Assembly: GCA_021775615.1 (NCBI GenBank)
Contig: JAJFHL010000125.1
Span: forward strand, 25,225 to 89,224
DNA length: 64,000 nucleotides
Source of the DNA: Hyphomicrobiales bacterium
GTDB lineage: Bacteria > Pseudomonadota > Alphaproteobacteria > Rhizobiales > JAJFHB01
Reading direction: 5' to 3'
In this document: piece by piece, positions 34,418 to 43,392 of the stretch
How positions within the stretch are numbered: the stretch's first letter is position 1
Layout: every line of letters starts with the position of its first letter
The notes under the pieces: model-generated
Database searches by the model: none
What the model was told of the DNA's origin: nothing
What the model saw: only the letters and a program-made list of their open reading frames with translations
Made by a program: the position numbers and the translations under genes

Positions 34418-35917
34418 ATGTTCGAGAAATTTCTCTCCGATACGCGGGGCGTCGTCGCCCTCATATTCGGTCTGGCACTCATTCCCCTCATTGTTGCCAT
34501 CGGCATTGCCGTGGATTACAGCCGCGGGTCGTTGCTTCAGGCCAAGATTGCCGCAGCGATCGACGCCGCCGGCCTTGCCGCCGGACGTTCCGCAAACACC
34601 GACGATCTCGAGCAGGTCGTCAGCACATTCTTTCATGCAAATTTCAACACAGCGAGCATGCCTGTTTCGAATGTCTCGACAACCGTTTCTACCGACGGGG
34701 CGACCGGGACGATCACGGTCACGAGTTCTGCCTCACTTGAAACGTCCTTCCTGAGGATCGTGGGCATCGACGAAATACCGGTGTCCGCCACGACAGTGAT
34801 ATCGCGCACGACCTATCCGATTGATCTCGTCTTCTCCATCGATATCTCCGGCTCGATGAGCAATTCCGCGGTATCCGGCGGAAGCCGCATCGAAGCCGCG
34901 CAGACCGCCGCAAACACTCTCCTCGACACGCTCTATGGAACGGACGCTTCCAGCACAGACATCAAGATCGGTCTGGTGCCCTGGAGCAGCATGGTGAATG
35001 TTACCGACGGCAACGCTTTCAATGACACGAACTCCGTCGGTGTTTCCACCTTCACAAACCCCATTAACGGGGAGCTCCAGTCAGAAGTGTATATGGCGAA
35101 CAACTCGCAGGTGCCGCTCCTGTTCGAGCCGCCGAACAACTGGAAAGGCTGTGTTTATGCCCGCTACATCGATGGTCAGCCGAATGCGGATCAGGGCGAT
35201 GCTCAGGACCATCCCGGTACATATGGAATAATGGAGTGGGCCGGATGGGAGCCTCCAGGCGCCGATACCGACGGCGAAGATCCCGACCCGCCCAGCAAAA
35301 AGAAGAAGAAAAAGAAAAAGAAGAAAAAGAAGAAAAAGAAGTCACACCACGTTCCAGATTTCGACATTGGCATCATCGGAACGGCGTATGCGGCCGGCGG
35401 CAGCGACAACTCTCCATGCCCGAATTCCAAGATTACCCCGCTGCGTCACGACAAGGCCGGGATCGTTGCGGCGATCGAAGACCTTTCCGCCGGCGGCGCG
35501 ACAGACATTGCGCAGGGACTTGTGTGGGCGTGGCGCGTGCTCATGCCCGGCGAACCGTTTTCGGAATCCGAACCCGTGTCGGACCCGATACCATACCGCG
35601 CGATTGTTCTGCTCACTGACGGTGCACAAGTCGGGACCTCAGGAGATGCCTACAAAGGCGTATTCGGAACCGACTCAAGCGCTCGCGACCAAATGGACGC
35701 GCGCCTGCGTCTGGTCGCCGAAGCGATCAAGGCGCAGGGGATCAACATTTATGCGATCCAGTTCGCCAACGGTTCGTCAGAGCTTCAGGACCTGATGGAA
35801 GAGGTCGCCACTGAGCCGAACAGCCCCTACTACCACTACGCACCGGACGGCGATGCCCTTGAACAGATTTTCGAACTCATCGGCAGCGAGGTCGCAAAAC
35901 TGCGGATCGTGCAGTAG
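34418..35917 (+). CDS. TadG-like pilus-assembly protein with vWA domain and poly-lysine tract
   Basis: The 499-residue protein starts with SDTRGVVALIFGLALIPLIVAIGIAVDYSRG (residues 7-37), the TadE/TadG N-terminal anchor of Flp-pilus systems. A vWA domain follows with DISGSMS (142-148) and LLTDGAQ. Residues 294-308 are fifteen consecutive lysines (35297-35341, all AAA/AAG), just after an acidic Pro-rich stretch (DTDGEDPDPP). A Cys-containing segment follows. It probably sits in the inner membrane facing the periplasm. No other Tad genes are in the window. The ATG at 34418 is preferred over an earlier TTG. Confidence 0.85.
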   Translation: MFEKFLSDTRGVVALIFGLALIPLIVAIGIAVDYSRGSLLQAKIAAAIDAAGLAAGRSANTDDLEQVVSTFFHANFNTASMPVSNVSTTVSTDGATGTITVTSSASLETSFLRIVGIDEIPVSATTVISRTTYPIDLVFSIDISGSMSNSAVSGGSRIEAAQTAANTLLDTLYGTDASSTDIKIGLVPWSSMVNVTDGNAFNDTNSVGVSTFTNPINGELQSEVYMANNSQVPLLFEPPNNWKGCVYARYIDGQPNADQGDAQDHPGTYGIMEWAGWEPPGADTDGEDPDPPSKKKKKKKKKKKKKKKSHHVPDFDIGIIGTAYAAGGSDNSPCPNSKITPLRHDKAGIVAAIEDLSAGGATDIAQGLVWAWRVLMPGEPFSESEPVSDPIPYRAIVLLTDGAQVGTSGDAYKGVFGTDSSARDQMDARLRLVAEAIKAQGINIYAIQFANGSSELQDLMEEVATEPNSPYYHYAPDGDALEQIFELIGSEVAKLRIVQ

Positions 35918-36053
35918 CCAGAGATTGCGGATGCTCCAGCATCGCTCTGCCGGCGCCATGGAAACTGCCTCCATGGGCCGCACCTGTGAAGCGGGTTAAC
36001 GGCGCCAAAATGTGCTATTGACGGGGCGTAATGAAAAATTCGGATCCAGGATA

Positions 36054-36878
36054 ATGAACAAACCCATGCCGCCGGACAGTTTTACCGGAACGGATGTTCT
36101 TCTGCGTAGCGATGAAGATGGTGTGGCGACGCTGACGCTGAACCGGCCCCAGGCACGCAATGGCCTGTCGGAGGCCCTGCTGGAAGCGCTGCAGTCCAAT
36201 CTGGATGAGATTGCGTTGAACAAGCAAGTGCGGGCAGTCATCGTAGCGGCCAACGGCCCGGCGTTCTGCGCTGGTCACGACCTCAAGGAAATGACGGCGC
36301 GGCGCAGCGATCCGGACCGGGGACGTGAATATTTCGGCAAGCTTTTGAAGCAGTGCGCCACGATGATGCAGACGGTTGTGCACAGTCCCAAACCGGTCAT
36401 CGCCCAGGTTCAGGCCATCGCCAGCGCGGCAGGCTGCCAGCTGGTCGCAAGCTGCGATCTGGCGGTTGCCGGAAAGAGCGCCAAATTCTGCACACCGGGG
36501 GTTCATATCGGCCTGTTCTGCTCAACGCCGATGGTGGCGATGAGCCGTAACGTCTCACGCAAGCACGCCATGGAGATGCTGCTCACCGGCGATCAGATGG
36601 ACGCCGACAGAGCTCTCGAGTTCGCCCTGGTGAACCGTGTTGTGGAAGACAAGGACCTCGCAAAGGCGACCAGGGACCTGGCGTTGCAGATTGCATCAAA
36701 GTCCTCTCACACGATCAAGATCGGCAAGGAAGCTTTCTACAAGCAGTTGGAAATGGGACTGGCCGAGGCCTACGACTACACTAGCGAGGTGATGGTGGAG
36801 AACATGCTCGCCCGCGATGCGGAGGAAGGTATCGGCGCCTTTATTGAGAAACGCGATCCGAGCTGGGAAGACCGTTGA
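36054..36878 (+). CDS. Enoyl-CoA hydratase/isomerase family protein (ECHDC3-like)
   Basis: The 274-residue crotonase-fold protein has the oxyanion-hole motif CAGHDLKEM and AAGCQLVASCDLAVA. The second half reads FCTPGVHIGLFCSTPMVA, resembling the ECHDC3 branch rather than classical hydratase. The usual paired glutamates of hydratases are not obvious, so hydratase activity is uncertain. The ATG at 36054 has AGGA only two bases upstream; ATG 36066 is an alternative. It is followed after 8 bases by a CoA-binding protein gene. Confidence 0.85.
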   Translation: MNKPMPPDSFTGTDVLLRSDEDGVATLTLNRPQARNGLSEALLEALQSNLDEIALNKQVRAVIVAANGPAFCAGHDLKEMTARRSDPDRGREYFGKLLKQCATMMQTVVHSPKPVIAQVQAIASAAGCQLVASCDLAVAGKSAKFCTPGVHIGLFCSTPMVAMSRNVSRKHAMEMLLTGDQMDADRALEFALVNRVVEDKDLAKATRDLALQIASKSSHTIKIGKEAFYKQLEMGLAEAYDYTSEVMVENMLARDAEEGIGAFIEKRDPSWEDR

Positions 36879-36886
36879 GCCCCGAG

Positions 36887-37411
36887 ATGGATCATACCGG
36901 GTACAGTGAGGACTACATCCGGGGCATCCTCAACGAGGTGCGCACCATCGCAATGGTGGGAGCGAGCTCAAACACCAACCGCCCCAGCTACTTTGCCATG
37001 AAGTACCTGCTGGAGAAGGGTTACAACGTTGTCCCGGTGAACCCGCGCGAGGCAGGCAAGACGCTTCTCGGCAAGCACGTCTACGAGACCCTTTCGGACA
37101 TTCCCGATGCCGTGGACATGGTCGACATCTTCCGCAATTCGGAAGCCGCGGGACCGCTCACCGACGAAGCCATAGAGATCGGCGCCAAGGTGGTGTGGAT
37201 GCAGCTCACCGTGCGCAACGAGGACGCGGCAGACCGGGCCGAGGCCGCCGGCCTCAAGGTCGTCATGGACCGCTGTCCCAAGATGGAATACGGCAAGCTT
37301 TCCGGTGAATGGGGCTGGCTCGGCGGCAATTCCGGGCGGATTTCGAGCCGGCGCGGCGCCTTGACGGGAAACCGCGTGCAAAGCCTCTCAATCGGCCCCG
37401 GCAAGTACTGA
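36887..37411 (+). CDS. CoA-binding (Rossmann) protein, YccU-like
   Basis: The 174-residue protein has IAMVGASSNTNRPSYFAMKYLLEKGYNVVPVNP, the CoA_binding fold, residues about 22-54, and later DMVDIFRN, VWMQLTV and MDRCPKMEY. Single-domain proteins of this kind bind CoA or acyl-CoA; function is unknown. I chose ATG 36887; a TTG overlapping the previous stop is an alternative. Linkage to the crotonase and metY genes suggests acyl-CoA or sulfur metabolism, but this is inference. Confidence 0.8.
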   Translation: MDHTGYSEDYIRGILNEVRTIAMVGASSNTNRPSYFAMKYLLEKGYNVVPVNPREAGKTLLGKHVYETLSDIPDAVDMVDIFRNSEAAGPLTDEAIEIGAKVVWMQLTVRNEDAADRAEAAGLKVVMDRCPKMEYGKLSGEWGWLGGNSGRISSRRGALTGNRVQSLSIGPGKY

Positions 37412-37504
37412 CGCCCCCATCCTCACTAGATCTTTCGCAGCTGCCCGCTTGAGGGTATAAGGAATTTCCGGCCCTTCCCGACATTTATCTGAGGTTCGAC
37501 GACC

Positions 37505-38791
37505 ATGAGCTTAGACGATCAACCCCGCTTCGATACACTCGCGATCCACGCCGGTGCCGCGCCGGACCCGACCACCGGTGCGCGCGCCACGCCGATCTAC
37601 CAGACCACATCGTTCGTGTTCGACGATGTGGAACACGCCTCATCGCTCTTTGCGCTGCAGGCCTTCGGCAATATCTACACGCGGATCATGAATCCGACCC
37701 AGTCGGTGCTCGAGGAGCGCATTGCAGCCCTTGAAGGCGGTACGGCGGCCCTGGCGACGGCTTCAGGTCATGCGGCGCAGCTGTTGATCTTTCACACCAT
37801 GCTCGAACCGGGCGACGAATTCATTGCCCTGCGCCAGCTTTACGGCGGCTCGATCAACCAGTTCAACCATTCGTTCAAGAAGTTCGACTGGAACGTCGTG
37901 TGGGCGGATGCCGACGATCTCACATCGATCGAAAAGGCGATCAATCCCAAGACCAAGGCGCTCTTCATCGAATCGATTGCAAATCCCGGCGGCATGGTGA
38001 CGGATATCGAGGGCATCTCGAAGATCGCGCGCCGCGCCGGTGTCCCGCTCATCGTCGACAATACCCTGGCCACGCCCTATCTCTGCCGGCCGATCGAACA
38101 TGGCGCCGATATCGTGGTGCACTCACTCACCAAGTTCCTTGGCGGCCACGGCACCTCGATGGGGGGCATGATCGTCGATGCCGGGACATTCAACTGGTCG
38201 CGGGACGGGCGTTACCCGACCCTTTCAGAGCCCTGCGAATCATACAACGGCATGAAGCTGCACGAGACATTCGGCAACATCGCCTTTGCCATCGCCTGCC
38301 GGGTTCTTGGGCTGCGCGACCTGGGTCCCTGTATCTCACCGATGAACGCATTTCTCATCCAGCAGGGCGTCGAGACGCTGTCGCTGCGCATGCAGAGGCA
38401 TTGCGACAACGCGGTTGCGGTTGCCGAATGGCTAAGCGACCACAAGAAGGTGTCCTGGGTGTCTTATGCCGGGCTGCCCGGAGACCGCCATCACAACCTG
38501 GCGCAGAAATACTGCCCGAACGGGGCCGGTGCGGTTTTCACTTTCGGCTTGAAGGGGGGATATGACGCCGGGGTCAAGGTTGTGAGCAACGTCAACATGC
38601 TGAGCCATCTGGCCAACATCGGCGATGTTCGCTCGCTGATCATCCACCCGTCCTCGACCACCCACAGCCAGCTCGCAGAACAGCAGCAGATCGCAGCCGG
38701 CGCGGGGCCGGACGTTGTCCGGCTTTCGGTCGGGCTCGAAGATCCGCAAGACATCATTGCCGATCTGGAACAGGCTCTCGCCGCCGCGTAG
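37505..38791 (+). CDS. metY: O-acetylhomoserine sulfhydrylase
   Basis: The 428-residue PLP enzyme has the Cys/Met-metabolism fold with Lys210 in [11 protein letters not shown] as the Schiff-base lysine. [11 protein letters not shown] and [14 protein letters not shown] are typical of MetY-type O-acetylhomoserine aminocarboxypropyltransferase. It adds sulfide to O-acetylhomoserine to make homocysteine. A strong terminator follows. I looked for a SAM-II riboswitch upstream and saw none. Confidence 0.93.
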   Translation: MSLDDQPRFDTLAIHAGAAPDPTTGARATPIYQTTSFVFDDVEHASSLFALQAFGNIYTRIMNPTQSVLEERIAALEGGTAALATASGHAAQLLIFHTMLEPGDEFIALRQLYGGSINQFNHSFKKFDWNVVWADADDLTSIEKAINPKTKALFIESIANPGGMVTDIEGISKIARRAGVPLIVDNTLATPYLCRPIEHGADIVVHSLTKFLGGHGTSMGGMIVDAGTFNWSRDGRYPTLSEPCESYNGMKLHETFGNIAFAIACRVLGLRDLGPCISPMNAFLIQQGVETLSLRMQRHCDNAVAVAEWLSDHKKVSWVSYAGLPGDRHHNLAQKYCPNGAGAVFTFGLKGGYDAGVKVVSNVNMLSHLANIGDVRSLIIHPSSTTHSQLAEQQQIAAGAGPDVVRLSVGLEDPQDIIADLEQALAAA

Positions 38792-38810
38792 CGGCAGCCA
38801 CGAACCGCAC

Positions 38811-38843
38811 AAAAAGGGCCCAGCATTTGCCGGGCCCTTTTTG
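38811..38843 (+). terminator. Intrinsic terminator after metY
   Basis: AAAAAGGGCCC (38811-38821) and GGGCCCTTTTT (38832-38842) form an 11-base perfect stem around a 10-base loop, ending in a T-tract. It lies 20 bases after the metY stop. Confidence 0.92.
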
Positions 38844-39018
38844 TATCGAGGAGCTCACCGGCCGCGTTTCGCGCACGTCCATTCCCCGGCAATTTGTTTG
38901 AAATGCGAACTTTTAGAATCAGAATGTTGTTTCACGGGCTCTCGTTTACTAACATTGCCGGGGGGCTGATAGCCTCATCTAGAGGGGATAGGAAACGTCT
39001 TACAAACGAGGACCTATA

Positions 39019-39402
39019 ATGTTGTCAAAATATGTATCGAGGGGTTTCGGGCTGGCGGTATTTGGCGCAATGATGTTTGTGTCCTTCACGGCGCATGCAG
39101 AAAACCTGTACTGGTCGCTGAGCAAGCAGTATGGCGGAACGATCAGCGTGACGTTCTATTCGGAAGCGCGGAATCATGAGTGGCCGGGCGGCAGTCAAGT
39201 CTGGCTCCTTGAGCGCGACTCGCAGCGCTACACGTTCAATCTCAGCTGCAACCGAGGCGAAAACATCTGTTTCGGCGCCTGGGTGCGCGGCAATCCCGAC
39301 ATCTACTGGGGCGTTGGGAAAGACCGACGGTTCAGCTGCCAGTCATGCTGTCATGTCTGCAATGGCTCGACTGTACAGAATGTGAATTTCGTTTATCGAT
39401 GA
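39019..39402 (+). CDS. Small Cys-rich secreted protein, unknown function
   Basis: The 127-residue protein has a signal peptide (FGLAVFGAMMFVSFTAHA). The mature part contains six cysteines (SC, IC, SC, SCC, VC), the last four in RRFSCQSCCHVCNGS, which suggests disulfides or a metal site. No family is recognised. A strong terminator separates it from metY. GAGGA precedes the ATG. Confidence 0.65.
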   Translation: MLSKYVSRGFGLAVFGAMMFVSFTAHAENLYWSLSKQYGGTISVTFYSEARNHEWPGGSQVWLLERDSQRYTFNLSCNRGENICFGAWVRGNPDIYWGVGKDRRFSCQSCCHVCNGSTVQNVNFVYR

Positions 39403-39444
39403 ATTCCGGTCGTGGCGACGGGCTGACCTTGCCCGCGCCACGAC

Positions 39445-40560
39445 CTACACGTTGTTCTCTGCGGCACCACCTTCAGAAGCGACGAGAAGCATGTGGAGGT
39501 GGTGCAGTATAAGCGCCAGGAGAACGAGGGCGCCCACCTGATGACAGAGCGCAAGGCTTATCGGGACCTGATATAGCAGCGTCATGACACCGAGCGCCGC
39601 CTGCACGACAACAATGAGCACCATGAGGCCGGCGGATACGGCCAGCGGCCCCTCGTGCGCTTTGCGCAAGAGCACAACCAGATACAGTATCGACAGCAAA
39701 ACAATCAGATAGGCCAGCATGCGGTGTGTGAACTGTACGGTCATTGCATTCTCGAAGAGGTTTCTCCAGGCCGGCGTCGCGGCAACAAGTCCGTCTGGAA
39801 TGATGGCTCCGTCCATCAGAGGCCAGGTGTTGTACCCCTGACCGGCATCAAGGCCCGCAACGAATGCCCCCATCACGATCTGCAGGAATATGAGGCCGGT
39901 CAGTGCAACGGCAAAGACCGCCGGTTGGCCGAGACCGGACTGGGGTTCCGGACGCCACTGGCGCATTCCCAGCGCCAGCCAGAAAACGTAGGCGAACAAA
40001 ACCACAGCCAGCCCCAGGTGCGCCGCAAGCCGGTACTGACTGACGTCAACGCGGTCGATCAACCCACTCTGCACCATGTACCAGCCGAGCGCGCCCTGCA
40101 GGGCGCCAAGCGCCAGCGCCACGGTGAGCTTTGGTTTCGAGCCGGCCGGCAGGTCGCCGCGCAGCCAGAAGAACGCAAATGGAATGAAAAACGCAAAACC
40201 TATAAAGCGACCGAGAAACCGGTGCCCCCATTCCCACCAGTAGATCACCTTGAACTCGGCCAGGGTCATGCCGCGGTTGACGAGCTCGTATTCAGGGATC
40301 TGCCGGTACTTTTCGAACGCAACAAGCCATTGAGCCTCGCTCAGGGGCGGGATCGCTCCGGAAATGAGCTGCCATTCGGTGATCGACAACCCGGAATCGG
40401 TGAGGCGGGTTGCACCGCCGACAACGACCATCAGTGCGATCAGCAGCGCGATGCCATAAAGCCAGATCTGGACCGCACGGATGCGCTGAGCCATCGGTTG
40501 GCCGTCTGGTCGCCGGATCGGTTCGGCCTCTTGACCGGCATGGTTCATGCCTGATGTCAT
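39445..40560 (-). CDS. ctaA: Heme A synthase (CtaA/COX15)
   Basis: The 371-residue membrane protein has about eight helices and the conserved heme-ligand histidines in EWGHRFLGR, LAAHLGLAVV, FTHRMLAYL and LCHQVGALVL. GGATRLTDSGLSITEW is the family signature. It oxidises heme O to heme A for cytochrome c oxidase, so this organism uses an aa3-type oxidase. It is divergent from a DUF2842 gene. Confidence 0.95.
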   Translation of the reverse strand: MTSGMNHAGQEAEPIRRPDGQPMAQRIRAVQIWLYGIALLIALMVVVGGATRLTDSGLSITEWQLISGAIPPLSEAQWLVAFEKYRQIPEYELVNRGMTLAEFKVIYWWEWGHRFLGRFIGFAFFIPFAFFWLRGDLPAGSKPKLTVALALGALQGALGWYMVQSGLIDRVDVSQYRLAAHLGLAVVLFAYVFWLALGMRQWRPEPQSGLGQPAVFAVALTGLIFLQIVMGAFVAGLDAGQGYNTWPLMDGAIIPDGLVAATPAWRNLFENAMTVQFTHRMLAYLIVLLSILYLVVLLRKAHEGPLAVSAGLMVLIVVVQAALGVMTLLYQVPISLALCHQVGALVLLALILHHLHMLLVASEGGAAENNV

Positions 40561-40652
40561 ACGTCGGAGCTTGCCTCACAACAAGGGCTCGCGGACGCAC
40601 AGGGCGCGGCACGGCGTCGCGTAGCCGCTTAGGTCTTTTCAAGAGGCTATCG

Positions 40653-40916
40653 ATGCGCCATGAACCTGTTCGGGGGTGGAATTGCGATGGTGACATTTTG
40701 AAAATCAGAACCCGAAAGTTCATCGGCATGTTCGCCCTGCTGGCGCTCATCATCGTCTACTGCCTGGCTGCGATGCGCCTGGCCGTTGCGTACATTCTGG
40801 ACTTGCACGCGGTGCTTCAGGGACTTTACTTCGTGGTGGCAGGCCTATTTTGGCTGCCGCCCGCCATGATGCTCATCAAATGGATGCAACGCCCAGATGA
40901 GGACACCGAACGGTAA
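40653..40916 (+). CDS. DUF2842 family membrane protein
   Basis: The 87-residue protein has two membrane segments (FIGMFALLALIIVYCLA and VLQGLYFVVAGLFWLPPAMMLI) and the IRTRKFIG start of DUF2842, a small alphaproteobacterial family. AAGAGG six bases before the ATG at 40653 supports that start; a TTG 15 codons later is the canonical family start. It is divergent from ctaA. Confidence 0.75.
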   Translation: MRHEPVRGWNCDGDILKIRTRKFIGMFALLALIIVYCLAAMRLAVAYILDLHAVLQGLYFVVAGLFWLPPAMMLIKWMQRPDEDTER

Positions 40917-40964
40917 GTCTGTCCCGTCGTCCCGGGGCGCGTCAAACGACGGCAACTGATGTCG

Positions 40965-42026
40965 TCAGGCCGCGTCGACCCGCTGGAACCTGTTCCAAAG
41001 GGCGAACGGAGCGCCACTCAGATAGAGGTCGATATAGTGCAGGCTCTGGTAGTCGCCGTTGAGCGAAACCCGGGGCAGCGCAAGCATATGGTCCGCATGC
41101 TCGGGATAAATCAGGCCCTTGCGTGTCGTCACGGCCGCCTTCATGCCCGCCTTGCGGGCCAGGTCGAACTCTCGCGTACCGGCCGAACCGGGATCGCCAT
41201 AGGGATAACAGAAAAAGTCGATTTCCCGGTTGAGTTCGTGTTCCAGGCGCTCCTTTGAGAGCTGTATTTCACGCTCCGCAAGGCCTTCCGGCAGCTTCGC
41301 GAGTGCTGCATGATTGATGGTGTGCGCACCGATGGTGACAAGCGGATCGGCACTCAGCAGTTTCAGCTGTTCCCAGTTCATCCCTTCGGAACGGCAGAGC
41401 TGGTCAAGGTTCACGCCGTAGCGGCTGCACAGGTTGAGGGTCTTGCGGCGCTGCTCTTCCTCGCTCACCTGCCGGAGATACCAGTATATCTCTTCATATG
41501 CCGCAAGCTTCTCGCTCGCGGTCGCGGTCGGGAATGATCGATCGGCATTGCCGATACGCATGCTGACCTCGGGATTTTCCGCGACAATCTTTTCGAGCGC
41601 CAGCCACCAGAGCGCGGCCGTGCCATCGACAATCTTGGTGGCGATAAAGACGGTGAAGGGGCAATCGAACTTGCGAAAGATCGGCAGCGCCTGCTGCAGA
41701 TTGTCGAGATAGCCGTCATCGATGGTAAATGCGGCAAATCTTGATGTGGTATCGCCCGAACGAATCCGCTGTACCGCGTCCCCAATTGACACAAATTCGA
41801 TACCCTGCGCCCGCAAGCGGGCGAGCACCGCATCGAGGAATTCCGGTGTCGTTTCGAGACAGCTGTTTGGATGGAATCCCGGGAACGGCTCTTTCTGGGC
41901 GCGCACATGATGCAGCATAAAGATCGCACCCATTCCGCTCCAGGTGCTCTCGAACGCGCGGTAAACGCCTGAATAATAGAGTGTTTCCAGCCCTGCGCGG
42001 ATGATGTCGGTTTTCTTTATTGCCAT
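40965..42026 (-). CDS. Polysaccharide deacetylase family protein
   Basis: The 353-residue protein has the NodB-type motifs TIDDGYLDN and GAHTINHA (a variant of HxxNH), with a later FCYPYGDP. Deacetylases of this type remove N- or O-acetyl groups from glycans, generally outside the cytosol. No signal peptide is visible. It lies at the edge of an exopolysaccharide locus and is divergent from the CelD-like GNAT gene. I chose ATG 42026. Confidence 0.85.
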   Translation of the reverse strand: MAIKKTDIIRAGLETLYYSGVYRAFESTWSGMGAIFMLHHVRAQKEPFPGFHPNSCLETTPEFLDAVLARLRAQGIEFVSIGDAVQRIRSGDTTSRFAAFTIDDGYLDNLQQALPIFRKFDCPFTVFIATKIVDGTAALWWLALEKIVAENPEVSMRIGNADRSFPTATASEKLAAYEEIYWYLRQVSEEEQRRKTLNLCSRYGVNLDQLCRSEGMNWEQLKLLSADPLVTIGAHTINHAALAKLPEGLAEREIQLSKERLEHELNREIDFFCYPYGDPGSAGTREFDLARKAGMKAAVTTRKGLIYPEHADHMLALPRVSLNGDYQSLHYIDLYLSGAPFALWNRFQRVDAA

Positions 42027-42189
42027 GGTTGTCGGTCCGATCTGGGGGTTTTGGGGGGCAGTTCGCAAGAATCGCGCCGCCCATCCCTTCCCCGGCACCT
42101 ATGTTGCAGTAACACGCAGGAATTGAAGAAATCTTGATAAGCCGGCGTAATTCGCCGCAAAACTGATCCATCCCGGGAAAGAAGGGAAA

Positions 42190-43392
42190 ATGTCGAGAGT
42201 TGCACCCCTCATCGCTTCAAGGCCTCGTCGGCCGGTGACGGCAGAAATCGACATCACGGTTTCCTCAAACTTTTTGTCATGTCGTCTCCTGTGGCGCTCA
42301 CTTCAAGACCATGCTGTTACGACCGTGTTTCAATCGATCGATTGGCTCGAGTCGTGGCACAGCCACATGGGCGTCAACGCAGGTGTTCGGCCGATTATCG
42401 TCATCGGACGGCGCCCCGACGGGTCCGCGGCATTCATCCTGCCGTTCGGTCTGGCAAGAAAACGTGGGAGCCAGGTGCTTTCATGGCTCTCGGCGCCGCA
42501 CGGCAATTACGGTTTCGCGGTCTTCGACACCAGATTCCTGGAGCAAGAGGCCGACAAATTCCCGGAAATCTGGCAACGCATCGTGGCGATGTTGCCGAAA
42601 CATGACGCCATCGTGCTGAATGATCAGCCGGTACAGCTTCAAGGCTTTCAAAACCCCTTTGAGCATTTGAGAACATGCGCTTCGGCCGATTGCTCCTATA
42701 TCCTCGAGCTCAATCAGACATTCGACACACTGCTCCGCGCGAAGTTTTCTTCGCGGACAAGACGCCGCCTCACCCAGAACCAACGCAAATTGCAGAAGGT
42801 TGAAGACTGGCGGATGACCGAAGCGTGCAGCGATGCAGACATCCTGCGCGTGACCGGAGCCATGTTTACCCAGAAGCGCAGGCAACTGGCCAAACGCGGC
42901 ATCTCGGATCCGTTCGGCCAGGACTTTGAAGCATTCTTTCGTCGTTTCGCACTGTGCGGTTCCGCCGGGCGGCGTGCCCTCAGGTGTTACTATATTGAAT
43001 GCGAGGGAGAGATCGTCGCCACCAATTTCGGCGCCGTTCACGACGGCACCTACTACGGCCTGGTCACGACGATGGACGAAGGACGGTTCGATCAGTTGTC
43101 GCCAGGCGGCATTGCCATGAACCACGCAATCGAAATGTCCTGCCGCGACGGGCTGGCGGCCTTTGATTTTGCCGCCGGTGATGCCGAATACAAAACACGT
43201 TGGTCAGACCGCTCTGTCGACCTGTTCGAAACCCATGTGGCGCAGACGGCCAAGGGCCATGTCTACTGCCTGTCGGAACGGGCGCGGGTCTGGCTCAAGC
43301 GCCGTATCAAACATTCTCCGAAACTGTGGAGGTGCGTGAGGGCCGTTCGCGCTCTGCGCGCGTGGCGGTTACGCGGCGCTGCGGTACTTTGA
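42190..43392 (+). CDS. CelD/FemAB-like GNAT acetyltransferase
   Basis: The 400-residue protein shows the BioF2/CelD-like GNAT pattern: VFQSIDWLESWHSHMG, SSRTRRRLTQNQRKL, then GLVTTMDEGRFDQLSPGGIAM and FDFAAGDAEYKTRWS. It is usually found in exopolysaccharide or cellulose loci and is thought to modify sugars or lipid-linked glycans. AAGGG precedes the ATG. Its last 24 bases overlap the last 24 bases of the convergent co-polymerase gene. Confidence 0.82.
   Translation: MSRVAPLIASRPRRPVTAEIDITVSSNFLSCRLLWRSLQDHAVTTVFQSIDWLESWHSHMGVNAGVRPIIVIGRRPDGSAAFILPFGLARKRGSQVLSWLSAPHGNYGFAVFDTRFLEQEADKFPEIWQRIVAMLPKHDAIVLNDQPVQLQGFQNPFEHLRTCASADCSYILELNQTFDTLLRAKFSSRTRRRLTQNQRKLQKVEDWRMTEACSDADILRVTGAMFTQKRRQLAKRGISDPFGQDFEAFFRRFALCGSAGRRALRCYYIECEGEIVATNFGAVHDGTYYGLVTTMDEGRFDQLSPGGIAMNHAIEMSCRDGLAAFDFAAGDAEYKTRWSDRSVDLFETHVAQTAKGHVYCLSERARVWLKRRIKHSPKLWRCVRAVRALRAWRLRGAAVL

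Noticed and set aside
35297..35341. Lysine tract as a programmed frameshift site
   Set aside because: No A AAA AAG heptamer occurs in the reading frame, and the downstream frame is long and domain-like, so the tract is read in frame.
37412..37504. Possible SAM-II riboswitch upstream of metY
   Set aside because: Expected in some alphaproteobacteria, but the conserved core is not present in this 93-base leader.
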